Assembly: GCF_901933205.1 (NCBI RefSeq)
Contig: NC_044585.1
Span: 1,922,001 to 1,986,000 of the forward strand
DNA: 64,000 nucleotides
DNA from: Camarhynchus parvulus
Lineage: Eukaryota > Chordata > Aves > Passeriformes > Thraupidae
Direction of reading: 5' to 3'
This document shows, one piece after another, positions 62,701 to 64,000 of this stretch (within the stretch, counting starts at the first letter, position 1; each line of letters starts with the position of its first letter). The position numbers were made by a program, and so were the translations under genes. The notes under the pieces were generated by a model. That model worked only from the letters and a program-made list of their open reading frames with translations, had not been told where the DNA came from and searched no databases.

Positions 62701-64000
62701 TCTTGAGGCCAGGGCTCAGCCACTCGCTGAGGGATCTTTGGGGGCTTTCCCAAAGACCATCCCAAAGTCGGTGATTTTGGGGAAGGAACCACCAAACCAC
62801 TTTTCCCTGCTTTTGCTCCTTGCCCCGCAGCCGCCTGACGATTTTCCTGCGCCTGCACACCAACGGGCACCAGGAGCTGCAGTACCAGCCCGGGGACCAC
62901 CTGGGCGTCTTCCCGGGCAACCACGAGGACTTGGTCAATGCCCTCATCGACAGGCTTGAGGATGCCCCTCCAACCAACCAGCTGGTGAAGGTGGAGCTGC
63001 TGGAGGAGAGGAGTACAGCTCTAGGTAACCAGGGAGCACAGGTGGCCTCTCTCTTCCTTTCCCTGAAGTTCTTGTAGCTCCTCAGGGAGGTGGGTGGCCC
63101 CAGGAAAATCATTTTCATCTGCCTGCTGTGTTTATGTGGATTGGGAGCACCTCCTTCATCCCAGGTCTGCCCAGAGCCATTGCTTGTCTGCACTTGGGAT
63201 GTGAAGCAAGGGTTTGAAGGGTGTGACAGTGTTCACAGAGGTCCGAGGATGAGGGAAGAGATGAGGATCTGACTCCATGTTTAAGAAGGCTTGATTTATT
63301 ATTTTATGATATATATTACATTAAAACTATACTAAAAGAATAGAAGAAAGGATTTCATCAGAAGGCTAGCTAAGAATAGAAAAGAAAGAATGATAACAAA
63401 GGCTTGTGGCTCAGACAGAGTCTGAGCCAGCTGACTGTGATTGGCCATTAATTAGAAACAACCACATGAGACCAATCACAGATCCACCTGTTGCATTCCA
63501 CAGCAGCAGATAATAATTGTTTACATTTTGTTCCTGAGGCCTCTCAGCTTCTCAGGAGGAAAAATCCTAAGGAAAGGATTTTTCATAAAAGATGTCTGTG
63601 ACAGAAGGGTGGGCAGGGCCCTGGGGAAGATTTTCCGTGGAAAAGCTAAAGATGTTTATATTCCCTTAGAAAGGGCAATGTCTAGGACTGGGAAGAAGAG
63701 TTAAGGGATGTGGAGGGGCCATCCCAACACCAGATTTCAGGGTTTTCCTGATTCCCTGCCTGAGATGGAAAACCCTAATCCAGTGTCTCAGAGGGGGATG
63801 AGAACCAGGATTTGCCCACCATGGCCCTGCTGCTCAGCTGATGCCAGGCTCGTGCTGGCTTCCCTCCTGGCAGGTGTCATCAGTAACTGGACAGACGAGA
63901 ACCGTGTCCCACCCTGCACCATCTTCCAGGCCTTCAAGTACTACCTGGACATCACCACCCCTCCCACCCCGCTGCTGCTGCAGCAGTTTGCTCTGCTGGC
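23078..64000 (+). CDS. NOS1: NOS1 gene model, 21 coding exons, 3' end beyond window
   Basis: Neuronal nitric oxide synthase oxidises L-arginine to citrulline and NO, using NADPH, O2, heme, tetrahydrobiopterin, FMN and FAD, and is switched on by Ca2+/calmodulin. The joined frame uses 23078-23784, 35986-36112, 42839-42973, 44078-44223, 45082-45244, 46316-46407, 46833-46974, 48685-48824, 49205-49379, 50600-50701, 51667-51861, 53362-53447, 56578-56722, 57001-57105, 57448-57506, 59183-59299, 59875-60049, 60411-60549, 61619-61697, 62831-63024 and 63874-64000. It gives 1116 codons plus 2 bases, against about 1430 residues in the full mammalian protein. The N-terminal PDZ domain separates NOS1 from NOS2 and NOS3. 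Landmarks: PDZ about 15-100, Zn Cys327/Cys332, heme Cys416, substrate Glu593, calmodulin helix about 726-748, FMN domain about 755-935, FAD domain from about 990. No frameshift or premature stop was seen, so the gene looks functional. Confidence 0.98.
26300..26505. repeat. Three-copy 59-bp tandem repeat
   Basis: Units contain 'gctggagatggtgggattgg', 'atggatcctg' and 'tctgtctcctctctgcctg'. The third copy is separated by about 35 bp and is partly diverged. Confidence 0.93.
26740..27058 (+). mobile_element. CR1 LINE 3' fragment
   Basis: Contains 'cccctggatccctggcagtg', 'gcaggggtggcactgggtgg' and 'taagatcccttccaatccat'. It ends in the short tandem tail 'attgatagattgattgat', a typical CR1 3' microsatellite tail. 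Confidence 0.88.
27905..28580. repeat. 22-bp minisatellite array 2 (CCCATATTCC...AAATATAT)
   Basis: About 30 imperfect copies of the same unit and orientation as 19066-19416. It ends '...caccccgtattccccc' then 'aaacccatcagcc', matching the edge of array 1. Confidence 0.96.
28690..29102. repeat. 22-23-bp minisatellite CAGGTGTGACCCC...AGGAGATC
   Basis: About 18 units of 'caggagatccaggtgtgacc' with C-tract length changes, starting only about 110 bp after array 2. Confidence 0.95.
30597..30725 (-). mobile_element. CR1 3'-end fragment
   Basis: + strand 'catggaatggtttgggttgg', 'aaaagaccttaaagccc' and 'caatgtccaacctggcct' is the complement of a young-looking CR1 tail. Confidence 0.85.
31394..32010 (-). 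mobile_element. Solo LTR family A, copy 2 with 6-bp TSD
   Basis: 617 bp bounded by TATGGGG... and ...GGTGCTGACA and flanked by the perfect direct repeat CCAGGT (31388-31393 and 32011-32016). It is highly similar to 1-549 and 61900-62520 and more diverged from 42164-42774. No internal retroviral genes are attached, so this is a recombined solo LTR. The 6-bp duplication suggests an ERVK-like (class II) element. Confidence 0.9.
32564..33018 (-). mobile_element. LTR-like repeat family D, copy 1
   Basis: About 450 bp, strongly similar to 47844-48257 ('gaggtgtttgaa', 'ttttattccattttcagt', 'ggtgagacaatacag', 'gccacaccatgctgta'). The minus strand holds an AATAAAAG signal. No clear target duplication was found. 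Confidence 0.8.
33330..33708 (+). mobile_element. Solo LTR family B, copy 1 with 6-bp TSD
   Basis: 379 bp, TGTCGCAGAC...GGTCACA, flanked by perfect GGATCT repeats (33324-33329 and 33709-33714). It contains 'ataaaataataaatcaag', a poly(A) signal near the 3' end, giving + orientation. Copies B2 and B3 are at 54939-55328 and 63223-63603. Confidence 0.93.
34496..34546. repeat. Short tandem repeat GAGCTACACCT x4
   Basis: Four near-perfect 11-bp units, one with a T change. Confidence 0.95.
34618..35525. repeat. 22-bp minisatellite array 3 (CCCATATTCC...AAATATAT)
   Basis: About 41 copies over 0.9 kb, the longest of three arrays sharing unit and orientation. A 400-codon open frame across it is an artefact: the 22-bp unit cycles through all three frames. 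The right edge differs from arrays 1 and 2. Confidence 0.96.
35986..36112 (+). CDS. NOS1: NOS1 coding exon 2 (exon 3): linker to oxygenase domain
   Basis: Residues 236-278. Acceptor TTTCAG|G and donor CAG|GTAAGA. The first base completes a split TGG codon (Trp236, where mammals have Arg). The stretch up to ENDRV has exactly the mammalian spacing, which fixes this acceptor. It includes ENDRV, DLWGK and NVPVVLNNP, known from the N-terminal hook region. Met250 replaces a non-Met residue of mammals, giving an in-frame internal ATG at 36026. Confidence 0.95.
36715..37335 (-). mobile_element. CR1 LINE head-to-tail dimer (locus 2)
   Basis: Carries the same two-unit order, the same internal deletion and the same junction ('caggaccatccagtgccacc', 'ccacagagattccc') as 843-1515, while the outer left flank differs. 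It retains 'ccatggcaggg' ends in both units. Confidence 0.8.
38784..38806. repeat. (CA)n dinucleotide microsatellite
   Basis: About 11 CA units. Confidence 0.95.
38970..39608 (-). mobile_element. LTR-like element family C, copy 1
   Basis: About 640 bp, homologous to 43070-43762. Starts TGTCTTACTTTAAAAG and carries 'ggaaggcaggag', 'attaaggggctctcaggcaa', 'ttctttattagggaagaaaa' and a Gln/Cys-poor, CTG/CAG-rich centre. The terminal TGTCTT...AAGACA inverted ends are clear only in the second copy. Confidence 0.8.
39878..39985 (-). repeat. Unclassified dispersed repeat, copy 1
   Basis: Inverted relative to 54638-54735: shared 'ctcaaaaatctggccagat', 'cctccagacctgcagt', 'gggaggacaaagggac' blocks. 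The family is not known to me. Confidence 0.7.
41126..41152. repeat. (CTG)9 trinucleotide repeat in intron 3
   Basis: Nine perfect CTG triplets on the NOS1-sense strand. Confidence 0.97.
42164..42774 (-). mobile_element. Solo LTR family A, older copy 4 with 6-bp TSD
   Basis: 611 bp, flanked by perfect GGGACC direct repeats (42158-42163 and 42775-42780). It is clearly more diverged from copies 1-3 but keeps the same block order ('agaaagtctctttttccca', 'gaaggagtcagga', 'gatggaggccaggaagaag'). It ends 65 bp before exon 4. Confidence 0.9.
42839..42973 (+). CDS. NOS1: NOS1 coding exon 3 (exon 4): start of oxygenase domain
   Basis: Residues 279-323, phase 0 at both ends. Acceptor TTTTCCAG, donor ATG|GTGAGT. 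Reads [19 protein letters not shown] then KNWET and DTLHLKTAM. In mammals KCPRFLKVKNWET opens the conserved oxygenase (heme/BH4) domain. The SPTKN segment has a 2-residue insertion relative to the mammalian sequence I know. Confidence 0.96.
43070..43762 (-). mobile_element. LTR-like element family C, copy 2 (intron 4)
   Basis: 693 bp with matching inverted ends, TGTCTTGG at the left and CTAAGACA at the right, homologous to 38970-39608. No target duplication was recognised. The rest of intron 4 (42974-43069 and 43763-44077) holds nothing identifiable. Confidence 0.82.
44078..44223 (+). CDS. NOS1: NOS1 coding exon 4 (exon 5): zinc-tetrathiolate cysteines
   Basis: Residues 324-372 (last codon split). 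Reads [12 protein letters not shown], then a basic/acidic variable loop and [15 protein letters not shown]. Cys327 and Cys332 (CxxxxC) are the pair that, with the partner subunit, binds the dimer-interface zinc next to tetrahydrobiopterin. Gln330 replaces the usual Tyr between them. Acceptor CCTCAG, donor AG|GTGGGT. Confidence 0.97.
44318..44815 (+). mobile_element. CR1 LINE 3' fragment (intron 5)
   Basis: From 'ggagctgctggagagagtcc' through 'ggttgttcagcctggaaaag' to 'taaggtcccttccagccc' and 'atgattccatgat'. This is a well preserved avian CR1 in gene orientation. The rest of intron 5 (44224-44317, 44816-45081) is unremarkable. Confidence 0.93.
45082..45244 (+). CDS. NOS1: NOS1 coding exon 5 (exon 6): heme-ligand cysteine
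   Basis: Residues 372-426. Reads [41 protein letters not shown]. Cys416 in RCVGR is the proximal thiolate ligand of heme (rat Cys415). Trp-Arg-Asn upstream and Trp422 are invariant family residues. Acceptor TTCCCAG, donor CAG|GTGAGC, phase 0 exit. Confidence 0.98.
45245..46315 (+). other. NOS1 intron 6
   Basis: Apart from the CR1 fragment listed separately, no repeat or exon is recognised. Confidence 0.8.
45800..45966 (+). mobile_element. CR1 3'-end fragment (intron 6)
   Basis: 'gatgcccctggatccctgg', 'tggaaggtgtccctgcca', 'ccaacccaaaccattccatg', 'attccgtgattcc'. A severely 5'-truncated CR1. Confidence 0.9.
46316..46407 (+). CDS. NOS1: NOS1 coding exon 6 (exon 7)
   Basis: Residues 427-457. 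Reads [20 protein letters not shown] and [10 protein letters not shown], a near-invariant oxygenase helix region on the heme pocket side. Acceptor TTCCAG, donor CAG|GTGAGC, phase 2 exit (split Arg). Confidence 0.98.
46408..46832 (+). other. NOS1 intron 7
   Basis: 425 bp, ending in a C-rich pyrimidine tract before the acceptor. No repeats recognised. Confidence 0.9.
46833..46974 (+). CDS. NOS1: NOS1 coding exon 7 (exon 8)
   Basis: Residues 457-504. Reads [19 protein letters not shown] then [13 protein letters not shown] and [11 protein letters not shown]. This is core beta structure of the oxygenase domain. High CpG content suggests old coding sequence under constraint. Donor GAG|GTACCA, phase 0. 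Confidence 0.98.
47130..47835 (-). mobile_element. Probable LTR (family E) in intron 8
   Basis: Starts with 'aacctgtttatttaacagg' and has a purine-rich AAGCAAAAGC-type core at 47415-47490. The last 160 bp (from about 47675) are duplicated in intron 9 at 48905-49065. Read on the minus strand it has a 'taaataaacagg' poly(A)-like segment. Family and exact ends are not determined. Confidence 0.55.
47844..48257 (-). mobile_element. LTR-like repeat family D, copy 2 (intron 8)
   Basis: Aligns along its length with 32564-33018 and lacks a short segment in the middle. It directly abuts the family E block, so one of the two inserted into or beside the other. Confidence 0.8.
48685..48824 (+). CDS. NOS1: NOS1 coding exon 8 (exon 9)
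   Basis: Residues 505-551. Reads [20 protein letters not shown] then [20 protein letters not shown] and PIRHPK. Conserved oxygenase-domain strand and helix region. Acceptor CCTGCAG, donor CCAA|GTGAGT, phase 2. Confidence 0.98.
48905..49065 (-). mobile_element. Fragment of family E LTR (intron 9)
   Basis: Matches 47675-47835: 'ccctccagtgaag', 'gttgtgtccgtgtctca', 'ggctttcccttgtatcca', 'cccctccataatcaccttg'. Only the end portion is present. Confidence 0.7.
49205..49379 (+). CDS. NOS1: NOS1 coding exon 9 (exon 10): substrate-binding glutamate
   Basis: Residues 551-609. Reads [58 protein letters not shown]. Glu593 in GTEIG holds the guanidinium group of L-arginine (rat Glu592). GWYMGTEIG is a NOS hallmark. 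Donor GAG|GTACCT, phase 0. Confidence 0.98.
49380..50599 (+). other. NOS1 intron 10
   Basis: A CR1 occupies its first half (see entry). 49950-50599 shows nothing recognised. Confidence 0.85.
49486..49945 (+). mobile_element. CR1 LINE 3' fragment (intron 10)
   Basis: Longest clear CR1 tail in the window: 'ctcaacctggagaaaaggag', 'gtttagttgaag', 'ggttggactcaatgatcttg', 'aaggtctctttcaacc', then the duplicated tail 'attctgtga' x2. Confidence 0.95.
50600..50701 (+). CDS. NOS1: NOS1 coding exon 10 (exon 11)
   Basis: Residues 610-643. Reads [20 protein letters not shown] and [14 protein letters not shown]. Phase 0 at both ends. The first residue is Gln where mammals have Glu. Acceptor GTTACAG, donor CAG|GTACCT. 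Confidence 0.98.
50702..51666 (+). other. NOS1 intron 11
   Basis: Contains the ATCC-type repeat listed separately. Otherwise nothing recognised. Confidence 0.85.
51110..51440. repeat. (ATCC)n/(CCCAT)n microsatellite, 330 bp
   Basis: Long CATC/ATCC tetranucleotide blocks interrupted by CCCAT and CCGT units. It reads as WMDG or HPSI repeats in open frames, which are artefacts. Confidence 0.97.
51667..51861 (+). CDS. NOS1: NOS1 coding exon 11 (exon 12): BH4 site and dimer interface
   Basis: Residues 644-708. Reads [60 protein letters not shown] and SFEYQ. WVWIVPP and the following Phe/His contribute to tetrahydrobiopterin stacking and the subunit interface. Essentially identical to mammals. 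Acceptor CTGCAG, donor CAG|GTGCTG, phase 0. Confidence 0.98.
51862..53361 (+). other. NOS1 intron 12
   Basis: Minisatellite at 52095-52640; the rest (52640-53361) has no recognised feature. Confidence 0.85.
52095..52640. repeat. Composite minisatellite: TTTGAGAGGATGGCTCCTG + (CCCATAT)n
   Basis: About eight units of 'cagcctgcaggtttgagagg' plus 'atggctcctg', each followed by a variable number of ATCCCAT/CCCATAT heptamers. A nested (short inside long) repeat. Confidence 0.95.
53362..53447 (+). CDS. NOS1: NOS1 coding exon 12 (exon 13): start of calmodulin helix
   Basis: Residues 709-737 (split last codon). Reads [19 protein letters not shown] then RAIGFKKLA. It ends the oxygenase domain and begins the calmodulin-binding helix. 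The last two bases (AA) plus the next exon's G make Lys737, where the mammalian protein has Glu (LAEAVKF). Donor AA|GTGAGT. Confidence 0.97.
54638..54735 (+). repeat. Unclassified dispersed repeat, copy 2
   Basis: Inverted match to 39878-39985. The two copies suggest an unclassified old transposable element or LTR piece. Confidence 0.7.
54939..55328 (+). mobile_element. Solo LTR family B, copy 2 with 6-bp TSD (intron 13)
   Basis: 390 bp ending GGTCACA, flanked by perfect CTCCAG repeats (54933-54938 and 55329-55334). The first base has decayed (GGTCGCAGG for TGTCGCAG). The AATAAATCAAG block near the 3' end is intact. Confidence 0.93.
56041..56280. repeat. 240-bp pure pyrimidine tract (TTTCC)n-(TCTCC)n
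   Basis: (CTTTC)n pentamers to about 56165, then (CTCTC)n pentamers to about 56247, then CCTTTTT-type units. Every base is C or T on the + strand for over 200 bp, so the purine strand is its mirror. It can form triplex (H-DNA). Confidence 0.97.
56578..56722 (+). CDS. NOS1: NOS1 coding exon 13 (exon 14): calmodulin helix end and FMN domain start
   Basis: Residues 737-785. Reads [19 protein letters not shown] (second half of the calmodulin site and hinge), then [20 protein letters not shown] and [15 protein letters not shown] is the FMN phosphate-binding loop of the flavodoxin-like domain. Acceptor TTCCCAG, donor AAG|GTATTG, phase 0. Confidence 0.98.
57001..57105 (+). CDS. NOS1: NOS1 coding exon 14 (exon 15): FMN domain
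   Basis: Residues 786-820. Reads [20 protein letters not shown] then [27 protein letters not shown] is a flavodoxin-domain signature contacting FMN. Acceptor CCCCCAG, donor GAG|GTAGGA, phase 0 at both ends. Confidence 0.98.
57106..57447 (+). other. NOS1 intron 15
   Basis: 342 bp, unique, with a T-rich acceptor tract. Nothing else seen. Confidence 0.9.
57448..57506 (+). CDS. NOS1: NOS1 coding exon 15 (exon 16)
   Basis: Residues 821-840. Reads [20 protein letters not shown]. The exon ends in the split Lys codon at the exact place where mammals can add the muscle-specific (mu) exon. It enters the autoinhibitory insert. Acceptor TCTGTAG, donor GGAA|GTAAGA. Confidence 0.97.
57507..59182 (+). other. 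NOS1 intron 16, site of the mammalian mu exon
   Basis: I searched it for a 102-bp frame-compatible exon resembling the mammalian mu insert and saw none. The (GCCRT)n repeat is listed separately. The rest is unique. Confidence 0.6.
58430..58606. repeat. (GCCAT/GCCGT)n pentanucleotide repeat
   Basis: About 33 pentamers of CCATG/CCGTG with a few 'ctctcc' interruptions. CpG appears in every GCCGT unit, so the tract is a potential methylation hotspot. Confidence 0.96.
59183..59299 (+). CDS. NOS1: NOS1 coding exon 16 (exon 17): autoinhibitory insert
   Basis: Residues 840-879. Reads [39 protein letters not shown]. This is the autoinhibitory loop of the FMN domain that holds NOS1 off until calmodulin binds. 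Ser848 corresponds to rat Ser847, the CaM-kinase site that lowers activity. Acceptor CCCACAG, donor CAG|GTAAAG, phase 2. Confidence 0.97.
59300..59874 (+). other. NOS1 intron 17
   Basis: 575 bp. 59625-59660 carries a short duplicated 'aatgaattctcagaataaat'. No other feature. Confidence 0.8.
59875..60049 (+). CDS. NOS1: NOS1 coding exon 17 (exon 18): end of FMN domain
   Basis: Residues 879-937. Reads [72 protein letters not shown] is the second FMN-binding loop. Acceptor TGCACAG, donor AAG|GTAACC, phase 0. Confidence 0.98.
60050..60410 (+). other. NOS1 intron 18
   Basis: 361 bp, with a short 'gggccgggctgagggg' repeat near 60330-60365. Nothing else. Confidence 0.85.
60411..60549 (+). CDS. NOS1: NOS1 coding exon 18 (exon 19): linker to FAD domain
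   Basis: Residues 938-984. Reads [46 protein letters not shown]. It connects the FMN domain to the ferredoxin-reductase-like module. Acceptor GCTGCAG, donor CAAG|GTACAG, phase 1. Confidence 0.97.
60550..61618 (+). other. NOS1 intron 19
   Basis: Contains a duplicated 140-bp block (separate entry). Otherwise unique. Confidence 0.8.
60609..61172 (+). repeat. Duplicated 140-bp block within intron 19
   Basis: 60609-60753 and 61030-61172 are almost the same: 'ccccagcgtttcagccctgc', 'ccatgcccaaggaacagccc', 'gtctgtaacagagatgtttg', 'gatctgctct'. They are separated by about 280 bp of different sequence. Confidence 0.93.
61619..61697 (+). CDS. NOS1: NOS1 coding exon 19 (exon 20)
   Basis: Residues 984-1010. 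Reads [20 protein letters not shown] and LQSPKS. Start of the FAD-binding module connecting region. Enters in phase 1 (acceptor CCTCAG|GA) and leaves in phase 2 (AG|GTAGGA). Confidence 0.96.
61698..62830 (+). other. NOS1 intron 20
   Basis: Over half is solo LTR A3 (see entry). The flanks 61698-61893 and 62527-62830 are unremarkable. Confidence 0.9.
61900..62520 (+). mobile_element. Solo LTR family A, copy 3 (intron 20)
   Basis: 621 bp, TGTGGGAACCC...GATCCCAACA, in the same direction as NOS1. Flanks are GAGGGG (61894-61899) and GAGGAG (62521-62526), a 6-bp duplication with one change. A TATA-like AGTATAAAG is at about 62298. No retroviral coding sequence is attached. Confidence 0.9.
62831..63024 (+). 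CDS. NOS1: NOS1 coding exon 20 (exon 21): FAD domain
   Basis: Residues 1010-1075. Reads [73 protein letters not shown] is a conserved reductase motif of NOS and cytochrome P450 reductase. Acceptor CCCGCAG, donor CTAG|GTAACC, phase 1. Confidence 0.97.
63025..63873 (+). other. NOS1 intron 21
   Basis: LTR B3 occupies 63223-63603. The remainder has no recognised feature. Confidence 0.9.
63223..63603 (-). mobile_element. Solo LTR family B, copy 3 with 6-bp TSD (intron 21)
   Basis: 381 bp, antisense to NOS1: + strand TGTGACAGTG...GTCTGTGACA, flanked by perfect GAAGGG repeats (63217-63222 and 63604-63609). Confidence 0.93.
63874..64000 (+). CDS. NOS1: NOS1 coding exon 21 (exon 22), cut by window end
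   Basis: Residues 1075 to at least 1116. Reads [43 protein letters not shown] (partial). Acceptor CTGGCAG|GT completes a split Gly codon. The donor and the remaining roughly 315 residues (FAD/NADPH domains and C-terminal tail) lie beyond 64000. Confidence 0.97.
   Translation, partial: MSSVTGQTRTVSHPAPSSRPSSTTWTSPPLPPRCCCSSLLCW

Noticed and set aside
31394..63603. Intact endogenous retrovirus
   Set aside because: All LTR copies found are solitary. No gag, pol or env-like reading frames lie between any pair in the same orientation.
1..64000. tRNA, rRNA, snRNA or microRNA genes
   Set aside because: I looked for A/B-box and conserved stem-loop signatures by eye and found none I could defend. 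A tRNAscan/Infernal run would be decisive.

Overview
The window is vertebrate nuclear DNA, most likely from a songbird (passerine) and probably from a gene-dense, GC-rich, tandem-repeat-rich microchromosome. The evidence is GT-AG spliced exons, several CR1 retrotransposon copies with avian-type 3' ends, and many short solo LTRs of avian endogenous-retrovirus type. The species call is inference. The protein and splice evidence is direct.

The one gene I can prove is NOS1 (neuronal nitric oxide synthase), on the + strand. Twenty-one consecutive coding exons can be read, from the initiator ATG at 23078 to an exon cut by the window end at 64000. They correspond to exons 2-22 in the usual mammalian numbering. 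All 20 internal junctions use GT donors and AG acceptors and are phase-compatible. The joined reading frame has 1116 codons plus 2 bases. It holds the PDZ domain and its beta-finger, the Zn-binding Cys pair, the heme-ligand Cys, the substrate Glu, the calmodulin helix, the FMN domain with its autoinhibitory insert, and the start of the FAD/NADPH reductase domain. The rest of the reductase lies beyond the window.

Layout: 1-8200 is repeat-rich intergenic or 5'-flanking DNA with no proven gene. 8250-14000 holds candidate 5' exons and promoters, split by a 1.1-kb GTGTGTGATC minisatellite, and a strong CpG island centred near 12.2-13.1 kb. 14-22.7 kb is mostly unique sequence with candidate conserved noncoding blocks and minisatellites. 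22735-23784 is the 5' UTR plus first coding exon. 23785-35985 is the 12.2-kb intron 2. 36-64 kb holds the remaining exons in short introns packed with LTRs, CR1s and tandem repeats.

The mobile-element content is unusually easy to read. Three roughly 380-bp solo LTRs have perfect 6-bp target-site duplications. Three complete copies of a second roughly 615-bp LTR have 6-bp duplications, two perfect and one 5/6, and a fourth copy runs off the left edge. Three separate arrays of one 22-bp minisatellite lie in the same orientation over 16 kb. A CR1-CR1 head-to-tail dimer occurs twice. I found no tRNA, rRNA, CRISPR or bacterial-type system, and nothing I would call a new biological system. The most checkable biological points are a charge-changing residue in the calmodulin-binding helix, the candidate alternative 5' exons and uORFs, and the repeat families.
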